54,067 bases of DNA from VBDM01 sp035317085 (lineage in GTDB: Bacteria > Pseudomonadota > Gammaproteobacteria > Burkholderiales > SG8-39), in assembly GCA_035317085.1 (NCBI GenBank), contig DATHHS010000154.1, positions 1-54,067 on the forward strand. Reading direction: 5' to 3'. Numbering within the stretch: the stretch's first letter is position 1; the number at the start of each line of letters is the position of its first letter. The notes beneath the pieces are model-generated. The model made no database searches and had not been told where the DNA came from. It saw nothing but the letters and a program-made list of their open reading frames with translations. Positions 43,333 through 51,325 of this stretch are shown piece by piece. The position numbers were made by a program, and so were the translations under genes.

Positions 43333-43986
43333 TCAGGCGGCCGCGGATTCCTTCTCGGCTTCGAGCATCGCCTCGAGCAGCGCTTCGGGCGGTTGCGCGC
43401 CCTCGACGGCGAGGCGCTTGTTGAGGATGAAGAAAGGAACGCCCTGCACGCCCATCCGGCGCGCCTTTTCCTCTTCTTCGCTCACCTTGCGGCGCAGATC
43501 CTCGTCGGCAATGGCGGCTTCGGCCTCCTTGCGGTCAAGGCCGGCCTGCTCCGCGACACGAACCAGGGTCTGCGTATCGGTGAGGTCCAGGCCGTCGACG
43601 AAGTAGGCCTCCATCAAGGCCTCCTTGACCGCGGGCTGAACCCCGTGCAGGCGCGCGCACTCGATCAGCGCGTGGGCGGCGAGCGTGTTGGGCTGGCGCT
43701 CTATCTTGTCGAAAGCGAAGGGGATCCCAAGCTGTGCGCCGGCCTGCACCAGGCGATCGTGGGCGCTGTAGCCGCGCGCCCCGAATTTTTTCGCGATGTA
43801 ATCGGCGCGGGGGATGCCTTCACGCGGAATGTCCGGGTTCAGCTCGAAGGGGTGGTAGGTGATCTCGGGCTCCGGCGCTCCCGGATTGCGCTCGCGGTAC
43901 AGGACAAGAGCCGCTTCCAGCCGGCGCTTGCCTATGTAGCACCACGGGCAGACCACGTCGGAGACAATATCGATGGCAAGTGCCAT
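43333..43986 (-). CDS. FrnE-like DsbA-family oxidoreductase
   Basis: The product has 217 residues, cytosolic (no signal peptide). The N-terminus has IDIVSDVVCPWCYIGKRRLE with the CPWC redox pair, then a helical insertion with FELNPDIPREG and the thioredoxin-fold return VQGVPFFILNKRLAVEGAQPPEALLEAM including the cis-proline (GVP). Groups with FrnE/2-hydroxychromene-2-carboxylate isomerase-like proteins. It lies upstream of the FAD dehydrogenase on the same strand. Confidence 0.9.
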   Translation of the reverse strand: MALAIDIVSDVVCPWCYIGKRRLEAALVLYRERNPGAPEPEITYHPFELNPDIPREGIPRADYIAKKFGARGYSAHDRLVQAGAQLGIPFAFDKIERQPNTLAAHALIECARLHGVQPAVKEALMEAYFVDGLDLTDTQTLVRVAEQAGLDRKEAEAAIADEDLRRKVSEEEEKARRMGVQGVPFFILNKRLAVEGAQPPEALLEAMLEAEKESAAA

Positions 43987-44113
43987 GGGGAATTTCCTTC
44001 AAATGCCGGACGGATCGCGCGTGGCGCCATGATACCGCAGCCTTGAGCCAAATCATGGGGGCGGGGCGCTTTTCCGATAAACTAGCCGTCCGGAAAGACC
44101 ACGCGAGCACGCC

Positions 44114-45307
44114 ATGCCCCATAGAAGCGGACGCCATTTCCTTCAAATCCCCGGTCCGACCAACGTTCCGGACCGCGTTTTGCGCGCGATCGACAACGCC
44201 ACCATGGACCATCGCAGTCCGGAATTCGGACGCATGGGCCTGGAGATACTCGAAGGCCTGAAAGCCGTTTTCCAGACCCGCCAACCCGTCGTGATCTACC
44301 CGGCCTCGGGCACGGGCGCGTGGGAGGCTGCACTCGTCAACACGCTTTCAGCCGGTGACCGCGTGCTCATGTTCGAGACCGGCCATTTCGCGAGCCTGTG
44401 GAACAAGATGGCGGCGCGGCTCGGCATCTCCGTGGACCTCGTCCCGACCGACTGGCGCCGCGGCGTCGATCCGGCGGCGGTCGAAGGCAAGCTGAAAGAG
44501 GACCGCGAGCACCGGGTCAAGGCCGTGTGCGTGGTGCACAACGAGACTTCGACGGGCGTAGTAAGCCGGATCGGCGCGATACGCAAGGCCATCGACGCGG
44601 CAAAACATCCCGCGCTCTACATGGTCGACACGATTTCCTCGCTGGCCTCGATCAACTACCGCCACGACGAGTGGGGCGTGGACGTCACGGTGGCCGGCTC
44701 GCAAAAGGGTCTGATGCTGCCGCCCGGCCTCTCCTTCAACTGTGTGAGCGAGAAGGCACTCAAGGCCTCGCAGTCGGCGAAGTTGCCGCGCGCGTACTGG
44801 AACTGGGAGGAGATGCTGTCCAACAACAAGACGGGCTATTTCCCCTATACGCCGGCGACCAACCTCCTCTACGGCCTGCGCGAATCGCTCGCGATGCTGA
44901 AGGAAGAAGGCCTGCAGAATGTCTTCGCCCGCCATGCGCGTCACGCGGAAAGCACGCGGCGCGCGGTGCGCGCCTGGGGCCTCGAGATCCTGTGCGCCGT
45001 GCCCGAGGAGTATTCGAACTCGCTCACCGCGGTGATGATGCCCGCCGGCCACGACGCCGACGCGCTGCGCAAGATCATCCTCGAAGCCTACGACATGTCG
45101 CTCGGTACCGGTCTGGGAAGACTCGCGGGAAAGGTTTTTCGGATCGGGCACCTCGGCGACTTCAACGATCTGACGCTTGCCGGCACGCTGGCCGGCGTGG
45201 AGATGGGGTTTGCGCTCGCCGGGGTGCCGCACAAAAAAGGCGGCGTGCTCGCGGCGCTCGATCACCTTACCGAAAGCGCGCGGGCGGCCCCGCGCAAGGC
45301 AGCCTGA
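44114..45307 (+). CDS. serine-glyoxylate aminotransferase (class V)
   Basis: PLP enzyme converting serine plus glyoxylate to hydroxypyruvate and glycine, central to the serine cycle and to glyoxylate/C1 metabolism. It has 397 residues. Motifs: LQIPGPTNVPDRVLRAI, YPASGTGAWEAALVNTLS, VHNETSTGV, MVDTISSLASINYRHDEWGVDVTVAGSQKGLMLPPGLSFN with the PLP lysine, and FRIGHLGDFNDLTLAG. Alanine-glyoxylate specificity is possible but SgaA-type is closer. It precedes tctCBA by 82 bases. Confidence 0.88.
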   Translation: MPHRSGRHFLQIPGPTNVPDRVLRAIDNATMDHRSPEFGRMGLEILEGLKAVFQTRQPVVIYPASGTGAWEAALVNTLSAGDRVLMFETGHFASLWNKMAARLGISVDLVPTDWRRGVDPAAVEGKLKEDREHRVKAVCVVHNETSTGVVSRIGAIRKAIDAAKHPALYMVDTISSLASINYRHDEWGVDVTVAGSQKGLMLPPGLSFNCVSEKALKASQSAKLPRAYWNWEEMLSNNKTGYFPYTPATNLLYGLRESLAMLKEEGLQNVFARHARHAESTRRAVRAWGLEILCAVPEEYSNSLTAVMMPAGHDADALRKIILEAYDMSLGTGLGRLAGKVFRIGHLGDFNDLTLAGTLAGVEMGFALAGVPHKKGGVLAALDHLTESARAAPRKAA

Positions 45308-45389
45308 GGAAGTTCGGAGTTCCGAATCCGTTTTTGGCATCCGCGGACCTGTTGGACAAATACGCGCGGGGCTTTTTTTAGGAGGAGTC

Positions 45390-46373
45390 ATGAAATTCGC
45401 TAAATGCAGCACGCTCGTGTTGTTGGCGCTGACGGCGGCGCCCGTTGTCGCGTGGGAGCCGACCAAGCCGGTCGAAATCGTGGTCGCCGCGGGCGCGGGC
45501 GGCGCCTCCGACCAGATGGCGCGGATGATGCAGGCCGCCATTCAGAAGAACAACCTGATGAAGCAGCCGATGGTGGTGTCACTGAAAGGCGGCGCGTCGG
45601 GCGCCGAGGCGCTGATCTACATGAAGAGCGGCTCAGGCGACCCGCACAAGGTGCTGATCGCCTATTCGCTCATCTACATGCTGCCGCTGTCGGCCAAGAT
45701 CCCGTTCAACTGGCGCGAGCTCACCCCGGTGTCGGTCATCGCGCTCGACCAGTTCGTGCTGTGGGACAACACCACGCTGCCCTACAAAAACGTGAAGGAA
45801 TTCATCGCAGCCGCCAAGACCGCCAATCCGCAGTTCAAGATGGGCGGCACGGGCTCCAAGCGCGAAGACCACGTCCTCACGGTGTTTCTGGAAAAGAAAA
45901 CCGGCGCGAAATTCGCCTACCTACCCTACAAGTCCGGCGGCGAAGCGGCGACGCAGCTGGTCGGCAATCACACGGCGTCGAACGTCAACAACCCTTCCGA
46001 GAACCTGGAAGTCTGGCGCGCCGGCCAGGTGCGCGCGCTGTGCGTGTTCGACAAGGAGCGCATCCAGTACAAGACCAAGGTCACCGACACGCAGTCCTGG
46101 AACGACATTCCCACCTGCAAGGATGAAGGCGTCGATGTGCAGTACCTGATGCTGCGCGCCATGTTCCTTCCCGGCAAGGTGACGCCCGAGGAGACCGCGT
46201 TCTACGTTGATCTCTTCAAGAAGCTCACGGGGACCTCGGAGTACAAGGACTACATGGAGAAGCAGGCCTTGAAGCCCGTCTTCCTCACGGGCAAGGACAT
46301 GCTGAAATTCCTGGAAGAAGACGACGCGCTCAACAAGAGCCTGATGACCGAAGCGGGCTTCGTCGCGAACTAG
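45390..46373 (+). CDS. tctC: tripartite tricarboxylate transporter receptor (Bug/TctC family)
   Basis: The product has 327 residues with ribosome site AGGAGG before the ATG. A signal peptide ends near APVVAWEP. Periplasmic Bug-type fold: PTKPVEIVVAAGAGGASDQMARMMQ, LKGGASGAEALIYM, YKNVKEFIAAAKTANPQFKMGGTGSKREDHVLT and LPYKSGGEAATQLVGNH. It binds an organic acid and hands it to TctAB. Unlike the orphan receptor at 52519, it is encoded with its own membrane subunits. Confidence 0.9.
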   Translation: MKFAKCSTLVLLALTAAPVVAWEPTKPVEIVVAAGAGGASDQMARMMQAAIQKNNLMKQPMVVSLKGGASGAEALIYMKSGSGDPHKVLIAYSLIYMLPLSAKIPFNWRELTPVSVIALDQFVLWDNTTLPYKNVKEFIAAAKTANPQFKMGGTGSKREDHVLTVFLEKKTGAKFAYLPYKSGGEAATQLVGNHTASNVNNPSENLEVWRAGQVRALCVFDKERIQYKTKVTDTQSWNDIPTCKDEGVDVQYLMLRAMFLPGKVTPEETAFYVDLFKKLTGTSEYKDYMEKQALKPVFLTGKDMLKFLEEDDALNKSLMTEAGFVAN

Positions 46374-46379
46374 GGGTTT

Positions 46380-46401
46380 CCCCTCCTCGGACAAGGAGGG
46401 G
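46380..46401 (+). promoter_or_regulatory. hairpin sequestering the tctB ribosome-binding site
   Basis: CCCCTCCT and AGGAGGGG form a perfect 8-bp stem with a 6-base loop; the 3' arm contains the AAGGAGG that precedes the tctB ATG by 9 bases. This should both protect the tctC mRNA and lower tctB/tctA translation relative to the receptor. Confidence 0.55.
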
Positions 46402-46409
46402 CGGCGCGA

Positions 46410-46952
46410 ATGCCAAAACCTGAAGCCGAAATCGTCGTCGAAGACCCGACCGCGCCGGCGAGTGACTCGCCGGCGGTGGCCAGCCATCGCGCCATCGAAA
46501 TCGTGGTCTCGCTGCTACTGCTCGCGCTTGCCGGGCTGCTGGCGTTCGACAACTGGCGCACCGGCATGGGATGGGATGCGACCGGCCCGCAGGCCGGTTA
46601 CTTCCCGTTCTATCTCTCGGTCATCCTCGCCGGGGCCTGCTTCTGGGGTCTCGCCAAGGAATTCATCGCGCGGAAGGAAGCGAGCGAAACCTTCGTCACG
46701 CGCGCGCAGCTGCGGCGCGTGCTGCAGGTATTCGCCCCGACCCTGCTGTTCTGCTTCCTGACGCAATGGCTCGGACTCTACGTGGCGAGCTTCCTTTTGA
46801 TCGCAGGCTTCATGGTGCTCGTAGGACGCATCTCGCCGTGGAAATCGCTGCTCACGGCGTTTCTCTTCTCGCTCATCATGTTCGTCACCTTCGAGCTCGC
46901 CTTCGACGTCATCATGCCTAAGGGGCCGCTCGAAGCCCTGTTCGGCCACTGA
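46410..46952 (+). CDS. tctB: tripartite tricarboxylate transporter small subunit TctB
   Basis: The product has 180 residues with four predicted transmembrane helices (near residues 27-47, 66-84, 105-135 and 148-168). The TctB pattern AGLLAFDNWRTGMGWDATGPQAGYFPFYLSVIL is clear, and the family C-terminal end FELAFDVIMPKGPLEALFG is conserved. Its stop is one base before the tctA GTG, so the two are coupled. Confidence 0.9.
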   Translation: MPKPEAEIVVEDPTAPASDSPAVASHRAIEIVVSLLLLALAGLLAFDNWRTGMGWDATGPQAGYFPFYLSVILAGACFWGLAKEFIARKEASETFVTRAQLRRVLQVFAPTLLFCFLTQWLGLYVASFLLIAGFMVLVGRISPWKSLLTAFLFSLIMFVTFELAFDVIMPKGPLEALFGH

Positions 46953-46953
46953 C

Positions 46954-48465
46954 GTGGAGGCTTTCGGCCTTCTGATTTACGGTTTCAGCGTCCTGCTGAC
47001 CTGGAAGACGCTCGCGCTGATGATGGTCGGCCTGATTCTCGGCATTTTCGTCGGCGTGCTGCCGGGCCTGGGCGGACCGAACGGCGTCGCGATCCTCTTG
47101 CCGCTCACCTTCACCATGGATCCGACCTCCGCGATCGTGATGCTTTCCTGCATCTACTGGGGAGCCCTCTTCGGCGGCGCGATCACCTCGATCCTGTTCA
47201 ACATTCCGGGCGAAGCCTGGTCGGTGGCGACGACCTTCGACGGCTATCCGATGGCGCAGCAGGGCAGAGCGGCGGAGGCGCTGACTGCGGCGTTCACTTC
47301 GTCCTTCATCGGCTCGTTCGTCGCGGTGCTGCTGATCACCTTCCTCGCGCCCGGCATCGCCTCGTTCGCGCTGCGATTCGGGCCGCCGGAATTCTTCGCG
47401 GTCTATCTACTCACTTTCTGCTCCTTCATCGGCCTGGGGCGCGAGCAGAAGCACAAGACCGTCATTTCCATGGCGCTCGGCCTCCTGCTCGCCGGTGTCG
47501 GCATGGACACCGTTTCCGGTCAGTTGCGAATGACCTTCGGTTCGGACGATCTCCTGCGCGGCGTCAACTTCCTGGTCGCGGTTATCGGCCTCTTCGGCAT
47601 CAGCGAAATCATGCTGACGATGGAGGAGCGTCTCGCGCTGCGCGGCCATGCCGCCAAGATCAGCCTGCGCGTGGTGCTGAAGGTGTGGAAGGAGTTGCCG
47701 CGGTATTGGGTGACTCTGCTGCGCTCCTCGATCATCGGATGCTGGCTCGGCATCACGCCGGGCGGAGCGATCGCGGCCTCCTTCATGAGCTACAACCTCG
47801 CCAAGCGCTTTTCCAAGGACAAGGATTCCTTCGGCAAGGGCCGCATCGAAGGCGTGTTCGCGCCGGAGACCGCGGCGCATGCCTCCGGCACCTCCGCTCT
47901 CTTGCCGATGCTCGCGCTCGGCATTCCCGGCTCGGGCACGGCCGCGATCCTGCTCGGCGGCCTGATGGTGTGGGGACTCAACCCGGGGCCTCTCCTTTTC
48001 GTCGAGCACAAGAATTTCGTCTGGGGGCTGATCGCCTCGATGTACCTCGGAAACGTGGTCGGTCTGGTGCTCGTGCTCTCGACCGTGCCGCTGTTCGCCG
48101 CCGTCCTGCGCGTGCCCTTCGCGGCGATCGCGCCGATGATCGTGGTGTCCTGCGCGATCGGCGCCTACGCCATCCAGAACGCCATGTTCGACATCTGGCT
48201 GATGCTCATCTTCGGCGTCGTCGGCTACGTGTTCAAGAAAATCGGCATTCCGCTCGCTCCGTTCACGCTGGCGCTGGTGCTCGGCAACCGCGCCGAGGAT
48301 TCCTTTCGCCTCTCGATGATCGGGGCGGCGGGCGATCTGCGCGTGTTCTGGTCGAACGGCCTGGTCGGCTCGATCACCACGCTCGCGCTCCTGCTCCTGT
48401 TCTGGCCGCTGATCGGCCGTGCATTCGGCCGGGTGCGGAGCACCCTCGCCAGAACGGCGGCATAG
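46954..48465 (+). CDS. tctA: tripartite tricarboxylate transporter large subunit TctA
   Basis: The product has 503 residues from a GTG start one base after the tctB stop. About 12 membrane helices. TctA motifs: GVLPGLGGPNGVAILLPLTFTMDPTSAIVMLSCIYWGALFGGAITSILFNIPGEAWSVATTFDGYPMAQQG, GITPGGAIAASFMSYNLAKRFSKD, FAPETAAHASGTSALLPMLALGIPGSGTAAILLGGLMVWGLNPGP. It carries the ion-coupled transport pathway. Confidence 0.96.
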   Translation: MEAFGLLIYGFSVLLTWKTLALMMVGLILGIFVGVLPGLGGPNGVAILLPLTFTMDPTSAIVMLSCIYWGALFGGAITSILFNIPGEAWSVATTFDGYPMAQQGRAAEALTAAFTSSFIGSFVAVLLITFLAPGIASFALRFGPPEFFAVYLLTFCSFIGLGREQKHKTVISMALGLLLAGVGMDTVSGQLRMTFGSDDLLRGVNFLVAVIGLFGISEIMLTMEERLALRGHAAKISLRVVLKVWKELPRYWVTLLRSSIIGCWLGITPGGAIAASFMSYNLAKRFSKDKDSFGKGRIEGVFAPETAAHASGTSALLPMLALGIPGSGTAAILLGGLMVWGLNPGPLLFVEHKNFVWGLIASMYLGNVVGLVLVLSTVPLFAAVLRVPFAAIAPMIVVSCAIGAYAIQNAMFDIWLMLIFGVVGYVFKKIGIPLAPFTLALVLGNRAEDSFRLSMIGAAGDLRVFWSNGLVGSITTLALLLLFWPLIGRAFGRVRSTLARTAA

Positions 48466-48472
48466 GAACTTC

Positions 48473-49252
48473 ATGTCCGGGGAAATCCTTCTCGCCCGCG
48501 AAGGCGATATCGCCACCCTCACGCTCAGCAATCCGGGCAAGCTGAACGCGCTTGGCCTCGGTTCGTGGAAAAGGCTGGGCGAAGCGATGCGCGAGCTCGA
48601 CGCGGACAAACGCCTGCGCTGCATCGTGATACGGGGCGCAGGCGACAAGGCCTTTGCCGCGGGCGCGGACATCTCCGAATTCGAGACGACGCGCAACAAC
48701 GCGAAGAGCGGGAAGAAATACGGCGCGGTGCTCGAGGCGACGATGGGCGCGCTCGCCCGTTGCCGGCACCCGATCGTGGCCATGATCCACGGTGTCTGCG
48801 TCGGGGGAGGCCTCGAGGTCGTTTCGCAATGCGACCTGCGCATCTGCGGAACGTCTAGCCGCTTCGGCATTCCGATCAAGAACCTTGGCCTCGTCGTCGG
48901 CTTCGGCGAAATGAAAGGGCTGATCGATCTCGTCGGCCGCGCCGTCGCTCTGGAGATACTGCTCGAAGGCCGCGTGATCGGCGCGGAGGAAGCCAAAGAC
49001 AAGGGCCTGGTGAATCGCGTGGTACCCGATGACAAGGTCGAGGAAGAAGCGATGAGCGCCGCGCGCCGCATCGCCGAAGGCGCGCCGCTGACGGCGCGCT
49101 GGCACAAGAAGTTCGCGCGGCGTCTCGCCAGTCCGCGCCCGCCCACCAAGACCGAGCGCGACGAGGCCTACGCCTGCTACGACACCGAGGACTTCAGGAT
49201 CGGCGTCAAGGCGTTTCTCGCCAAGCAGAAGCCGCAGTTCAAAGGCAAGTAA
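48473..49252 (+). CDS. enoyl-CoA hydratase/isomerase family protein
   Basis: The product has 259 residues from the ATG giving MSGEILLAREGDIATLTL. Crotonase motifs: NALGLGSWKRLGEA, FAAGADISEF (oxyanion-hole glycine/alanine), MIHGVCVGGGLEVVSQCDLRICGTSSRFGIPIKNLGLVVGFGEM. One of the two classical catalytic glutamates is in GGGLE; the second position is within NLGLVVGFGE, so hydratase versus isomerase activity is open. It follows tctA by 7 bases, linking acyl-CoA turnover to the transported acid. Confidence 0.88.
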   Translation: MSGEILLAREGDIATLTLSNPGKLNALGLGSWKRLGEAMRELDADKRLRCIVIRGAGDKAFAAGADISEFETTRNNAKSGKKYGAVLEATMGALARCRHPIVAMIHGVCVGGGLEVVSQCDLRICGTSSRFGIPIKNLGLVVGFGEMKGLIDLVGRAVALEILLEGRVIGAEEAKDKGLVNRVVPDDKVEEEAMSAARRIAEGAPLTARWHKKFARRLASPRPPTKTERDEAYACYDTEDFRIGVKAFLAKQKPQFKGK

Positions 49253-49277
49253 CAGGCGATTTCGCCGGCATTGCACT

Positions 49278-49742
49278 TCACCGCCTCTTTCCGAGCAGCG
49301 TGCCGCGGCAGCGCCGCTCCCCGCAATGGCAGGAATATTCGCGCTTCGCGGCAGGCGTATGTGGCTCTTCCAGAAGCAGGTTGTAATCGTAGGTCAATTC
49401 CGTGCCCTGACGAATATCCCGGATTGCCTCGATGTAGATTCGCCCATCGTCGTCCACCGCCTCGCAGTTGGGATTGCAGGAGTGATTGATCCAGCGCGCT
49501 GAATTTCCACCGCGAGTCGCATCGATCACCGTTTTCTTGTCGGCGATAAACAGCATGGTGTGCAACGACCGCGCCGCGGTATGGCGGCGATCGGCTTCGC
49601 GGTGGCTGATGCGCTCGCCGGTGTACTCGATGACGCGGGCGCCTTTGCGGATGGACTGCAAGGCGAAGACGCCGCGGCCGTGTATGGCCGAGGAACGGGC
49701 GGAAAAACGCTTCCGGGAGCTTTTGAGAGACAGGGCCGTCAA
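49278..49742 (-). CDS. SET-domain protein-lysine methyltransferase
   Basis: The product has 154 residues from a TTG start that overlaps the stop of the DUF1330 gene (TTGA). The SET core is complete: SAIHGRGVFALQSIRKGARVIEYTGERIS, ARWINHSCNPNCEAV (NHSCxPN cofactor/lysine site), YIEAIRDIRQGTELTYDYN, and a post-SET zinc cysteine set YSCHCGERRCRGTLLG. Such minimal SET proteins are scattered in bacteria; the substrate is unknown (ribosomal protein or histone-like targets are guesses). No chlamydial-type neighbours are present. Confidence 0.9.
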   Translation of the reverse strand: MTALSLKSSRKRFSARSSAIHGRGVFALQSIRKGARVIEYTGERISHREADRRHTAARSLHTMLFIADKKTVIDATRGGNSARWINHSCNPNCEAVDDDGRIYIEAIRDIRQGTELTYDYNLLLEEPHTPAAKREYSCHCGERRCRGTLLGKRR

Positions 49743-50044
49743 CCGGGCTGCGGGCCGTCGTACCCCTCGATGATGACGAGATCGATGGTGGAAACGTCCT
49801 TGCGCAGCTTGATCGCCCGCTGGTATTCAGGCGACTTCCAGCAGTCGAGCGCCGCCTGATAGGTCGGAAATTCGATCACCGCGTTGCGGCTGCGGCTCGT
49901 GCCCTCGGGATTCTCGAACCGGCCGGCCCGTACCAGGAAGCGGGCGCCATGCTTCTTCAGCGGTTCGGCATTGGCCGCGATGTAGGCCTTGTACTTTTCC
50001 TGATCGGCGATATCGACGCGCGCGATCCAGTAACCCTTGGACAT
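49739..50044 (-). CDS. DUF1330 family protein
   Basis: The product has 101 residues, a small dimeric alpha/beta-barrel (ferredoxin-like) protein: KGYWIARVDIADQEKYKAYIAANAEPLKKHGARFLVRAG, RSRNAVIEFPTYQAALDCWKSPEYQRAIKLR. Function unknown; members are often near CoA or aromatic-acid catabolism genes, as here. It is upstream of and translationally coupled to the SET-domain gene. Confidence 0.9.
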   Translation of the reverse strand: MSKGYWIARVDIADQEKYKAYIAANAEPLKKHGARFLVRAGRFENPEGTSRSRNAVIEFPTYQAALDCWKSPEYQRAIKLRKDVSTIDLVIIEGYDGPQPG

Positions 50045-50083
50045 GGATTCTCCTGTAGCCGTTACTGCCGGGGGCGAGGCACC

Positions 50084-51274
50084 CTATACAACCTTCTTCT
50101 TCCGCAGCTCCTCGATCCTGGCCTCGTCGTATCCCAGCTCTTCGAGAACTTCAGCGGTGTGCTCGCCCAGTTCCGGCGGCGCGGTCGCGAGGCTCGCCGG
50201 AGTGCGTGAAAGCGTCACCGCCTGGTTGACGATGCGGATCTCCCCGAGCTTCGCGCTTTTCACGCTCACCGCGGCGCCTATGTGGCGCACCTGCGGGTCT
50301 TCGAACATCTTGTCTATGGTGTAGATCGGTCCGCAGGGGACGCTCGCCGTGCTCAAGGCCGCGATCCACTCCGCGGTCGTGCGCGAGGCGAGCGCCTTGT
50401 TGATCTCGGCGTTGAGCGCGACACGGTTCTTGGAGCGGTTCTGCTCGCCCTTGAAGTCGGGATTCTCCAACATGTCCGGGCGGCCGAGCGCCTCGCAGAC
50501 GCGGCGCCACATGGGCTCGCCCGTGGCGGCGATGTTCATATAGCCGTCCTTCGTCTTGTAAGCGGAGGTGGGCATGCTGGTCGGATGGTCGTTGCCCGCC
50601 TGTCCGGGAGGCACGCCCGTCATCAGATAGCGCGCCGCCTGGAAATCGAGCAGCGCGATCTGCGACATCAGAAGATTCGATTGCACCCACTGTCCTTGCC
50701 CGGACTTCTCGCGCTCGAGCAGCGCCGTCATGATCCCGAGTGCCGCGAAAAGGCCCGCCGAGATATCCGCGATCGCGGTGCCCGCGCGAACGGGGCCTTG
50801 TCCGGGGAACCCTGTAATTGACATAAACCCGCCCATGCCTTGCGCGATCTGATCGAAGCCCGGCCGGTCGCGGTAGGGTCCGTCCTGGCCAAAGCCCGAA
50901 ATGCTCGCGAGGATGATGCGCGGGTTGACCTTCTTCAGCGACTCGTAGTCGATGCCCAGCCGAACCTTCACGTCGGGACGGTAGTTCTCCACCACGACGT
51001 CGGCCGTCTTCACCAGCTTCATGAAGATCGCGACGCCCTCCTTTTCCTTGAGATTGAGCGTAATCGCGCGCTTGTTGCGGTGCAGGTTCTGGAAGTCCGG
51101 ACCGTGGCGCGGCCCGCCCATGGTTTCGCTCTCGACGCTCGGCGGCGTTTCGATCTTGATCACGTCGGCGCCGAAATCGGCGAACTGGCGCACGCAGGTG
51201 GGCCCGGCGCGCACGCGCGAAAGATCGAGAATGCGAAAGCGCGAAAGCGCGGTGGAGGCGGGAACGTGGGGCAT
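50084..51274 (-). CDS. CaiB/BaiF-family (class III) CoA-transferase
   Basis: The product has 396 residues. Class-III CoA-transferase signature: LSRFRILDLSRVRAGPTCVRQFADFGADVIKIE, HRNKRAITLNLKEKEGVAIFMKLVKTADVVVENYRPDVKVRLGIDYESLKKVNPRIILASISGFGQDGPYRDRPGFDQIAQGMGGFMSITG (with the catalytic aspartate in RPGFDQ). Transfers CoA between carboxylic acids. It is divergent from the acyl-CoA dehydrogenase with 51 bases between starts, suggesting shared control in one degradation route. Confidence 0.92.
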   Translation of the reverse strand: MPHVPASTALSRFRILDLSRVRAGPTCVRQFADFGADVIKIETPPSVESETMGGPRHGPDFQNLHRNKRAITLNLKEKEGVAIFMKLVKTADVVVENYRPDVKVRLGIDYESLKKVNPRIILASISGFGQDGPYRDRPGFDQIAQGMGGFMSITGFPGQGPVRAGTAIADISAGLFAALGIMTALLEREKSGQGQWVQSNLLMSQIALLDFQAARYLMTGVPPGQAGNDHPTSMPTSAYKTKDGYMNIAATGEPMWRRVCEALGRPDMLENPDFKGEQNRSKNRVALNAEINKALASRTTAEWIAALSTASVPCGPIYTIDKMFEDPQVRHIGAAVSVKSAKLGEIRIVNQAVTLSRTPASLATAPPELGEHTAEVLEELGYDEARIEELRKKKVV

Positions 51275-51325
51275 GGTGGAGTCGGGTTGCGGATCGGCGT
51301 GGCCGCTATGATAACCTGTTGAGAA

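Noticed and set aside
41692..44046. 784-codon plus-strand frame opposite the FAD dehydrogenase
   Set aside because: The opposite strand carries PCMH, oxidase and Fe-S motifs in order; this frame shows none.
45313..45326. TTCGGA-GT-TCCGAA before tctC with a following T-run
   Set aside because: A two-base loop cannot form a normal terminator hairpin, and the evidence for an operator is too thin.
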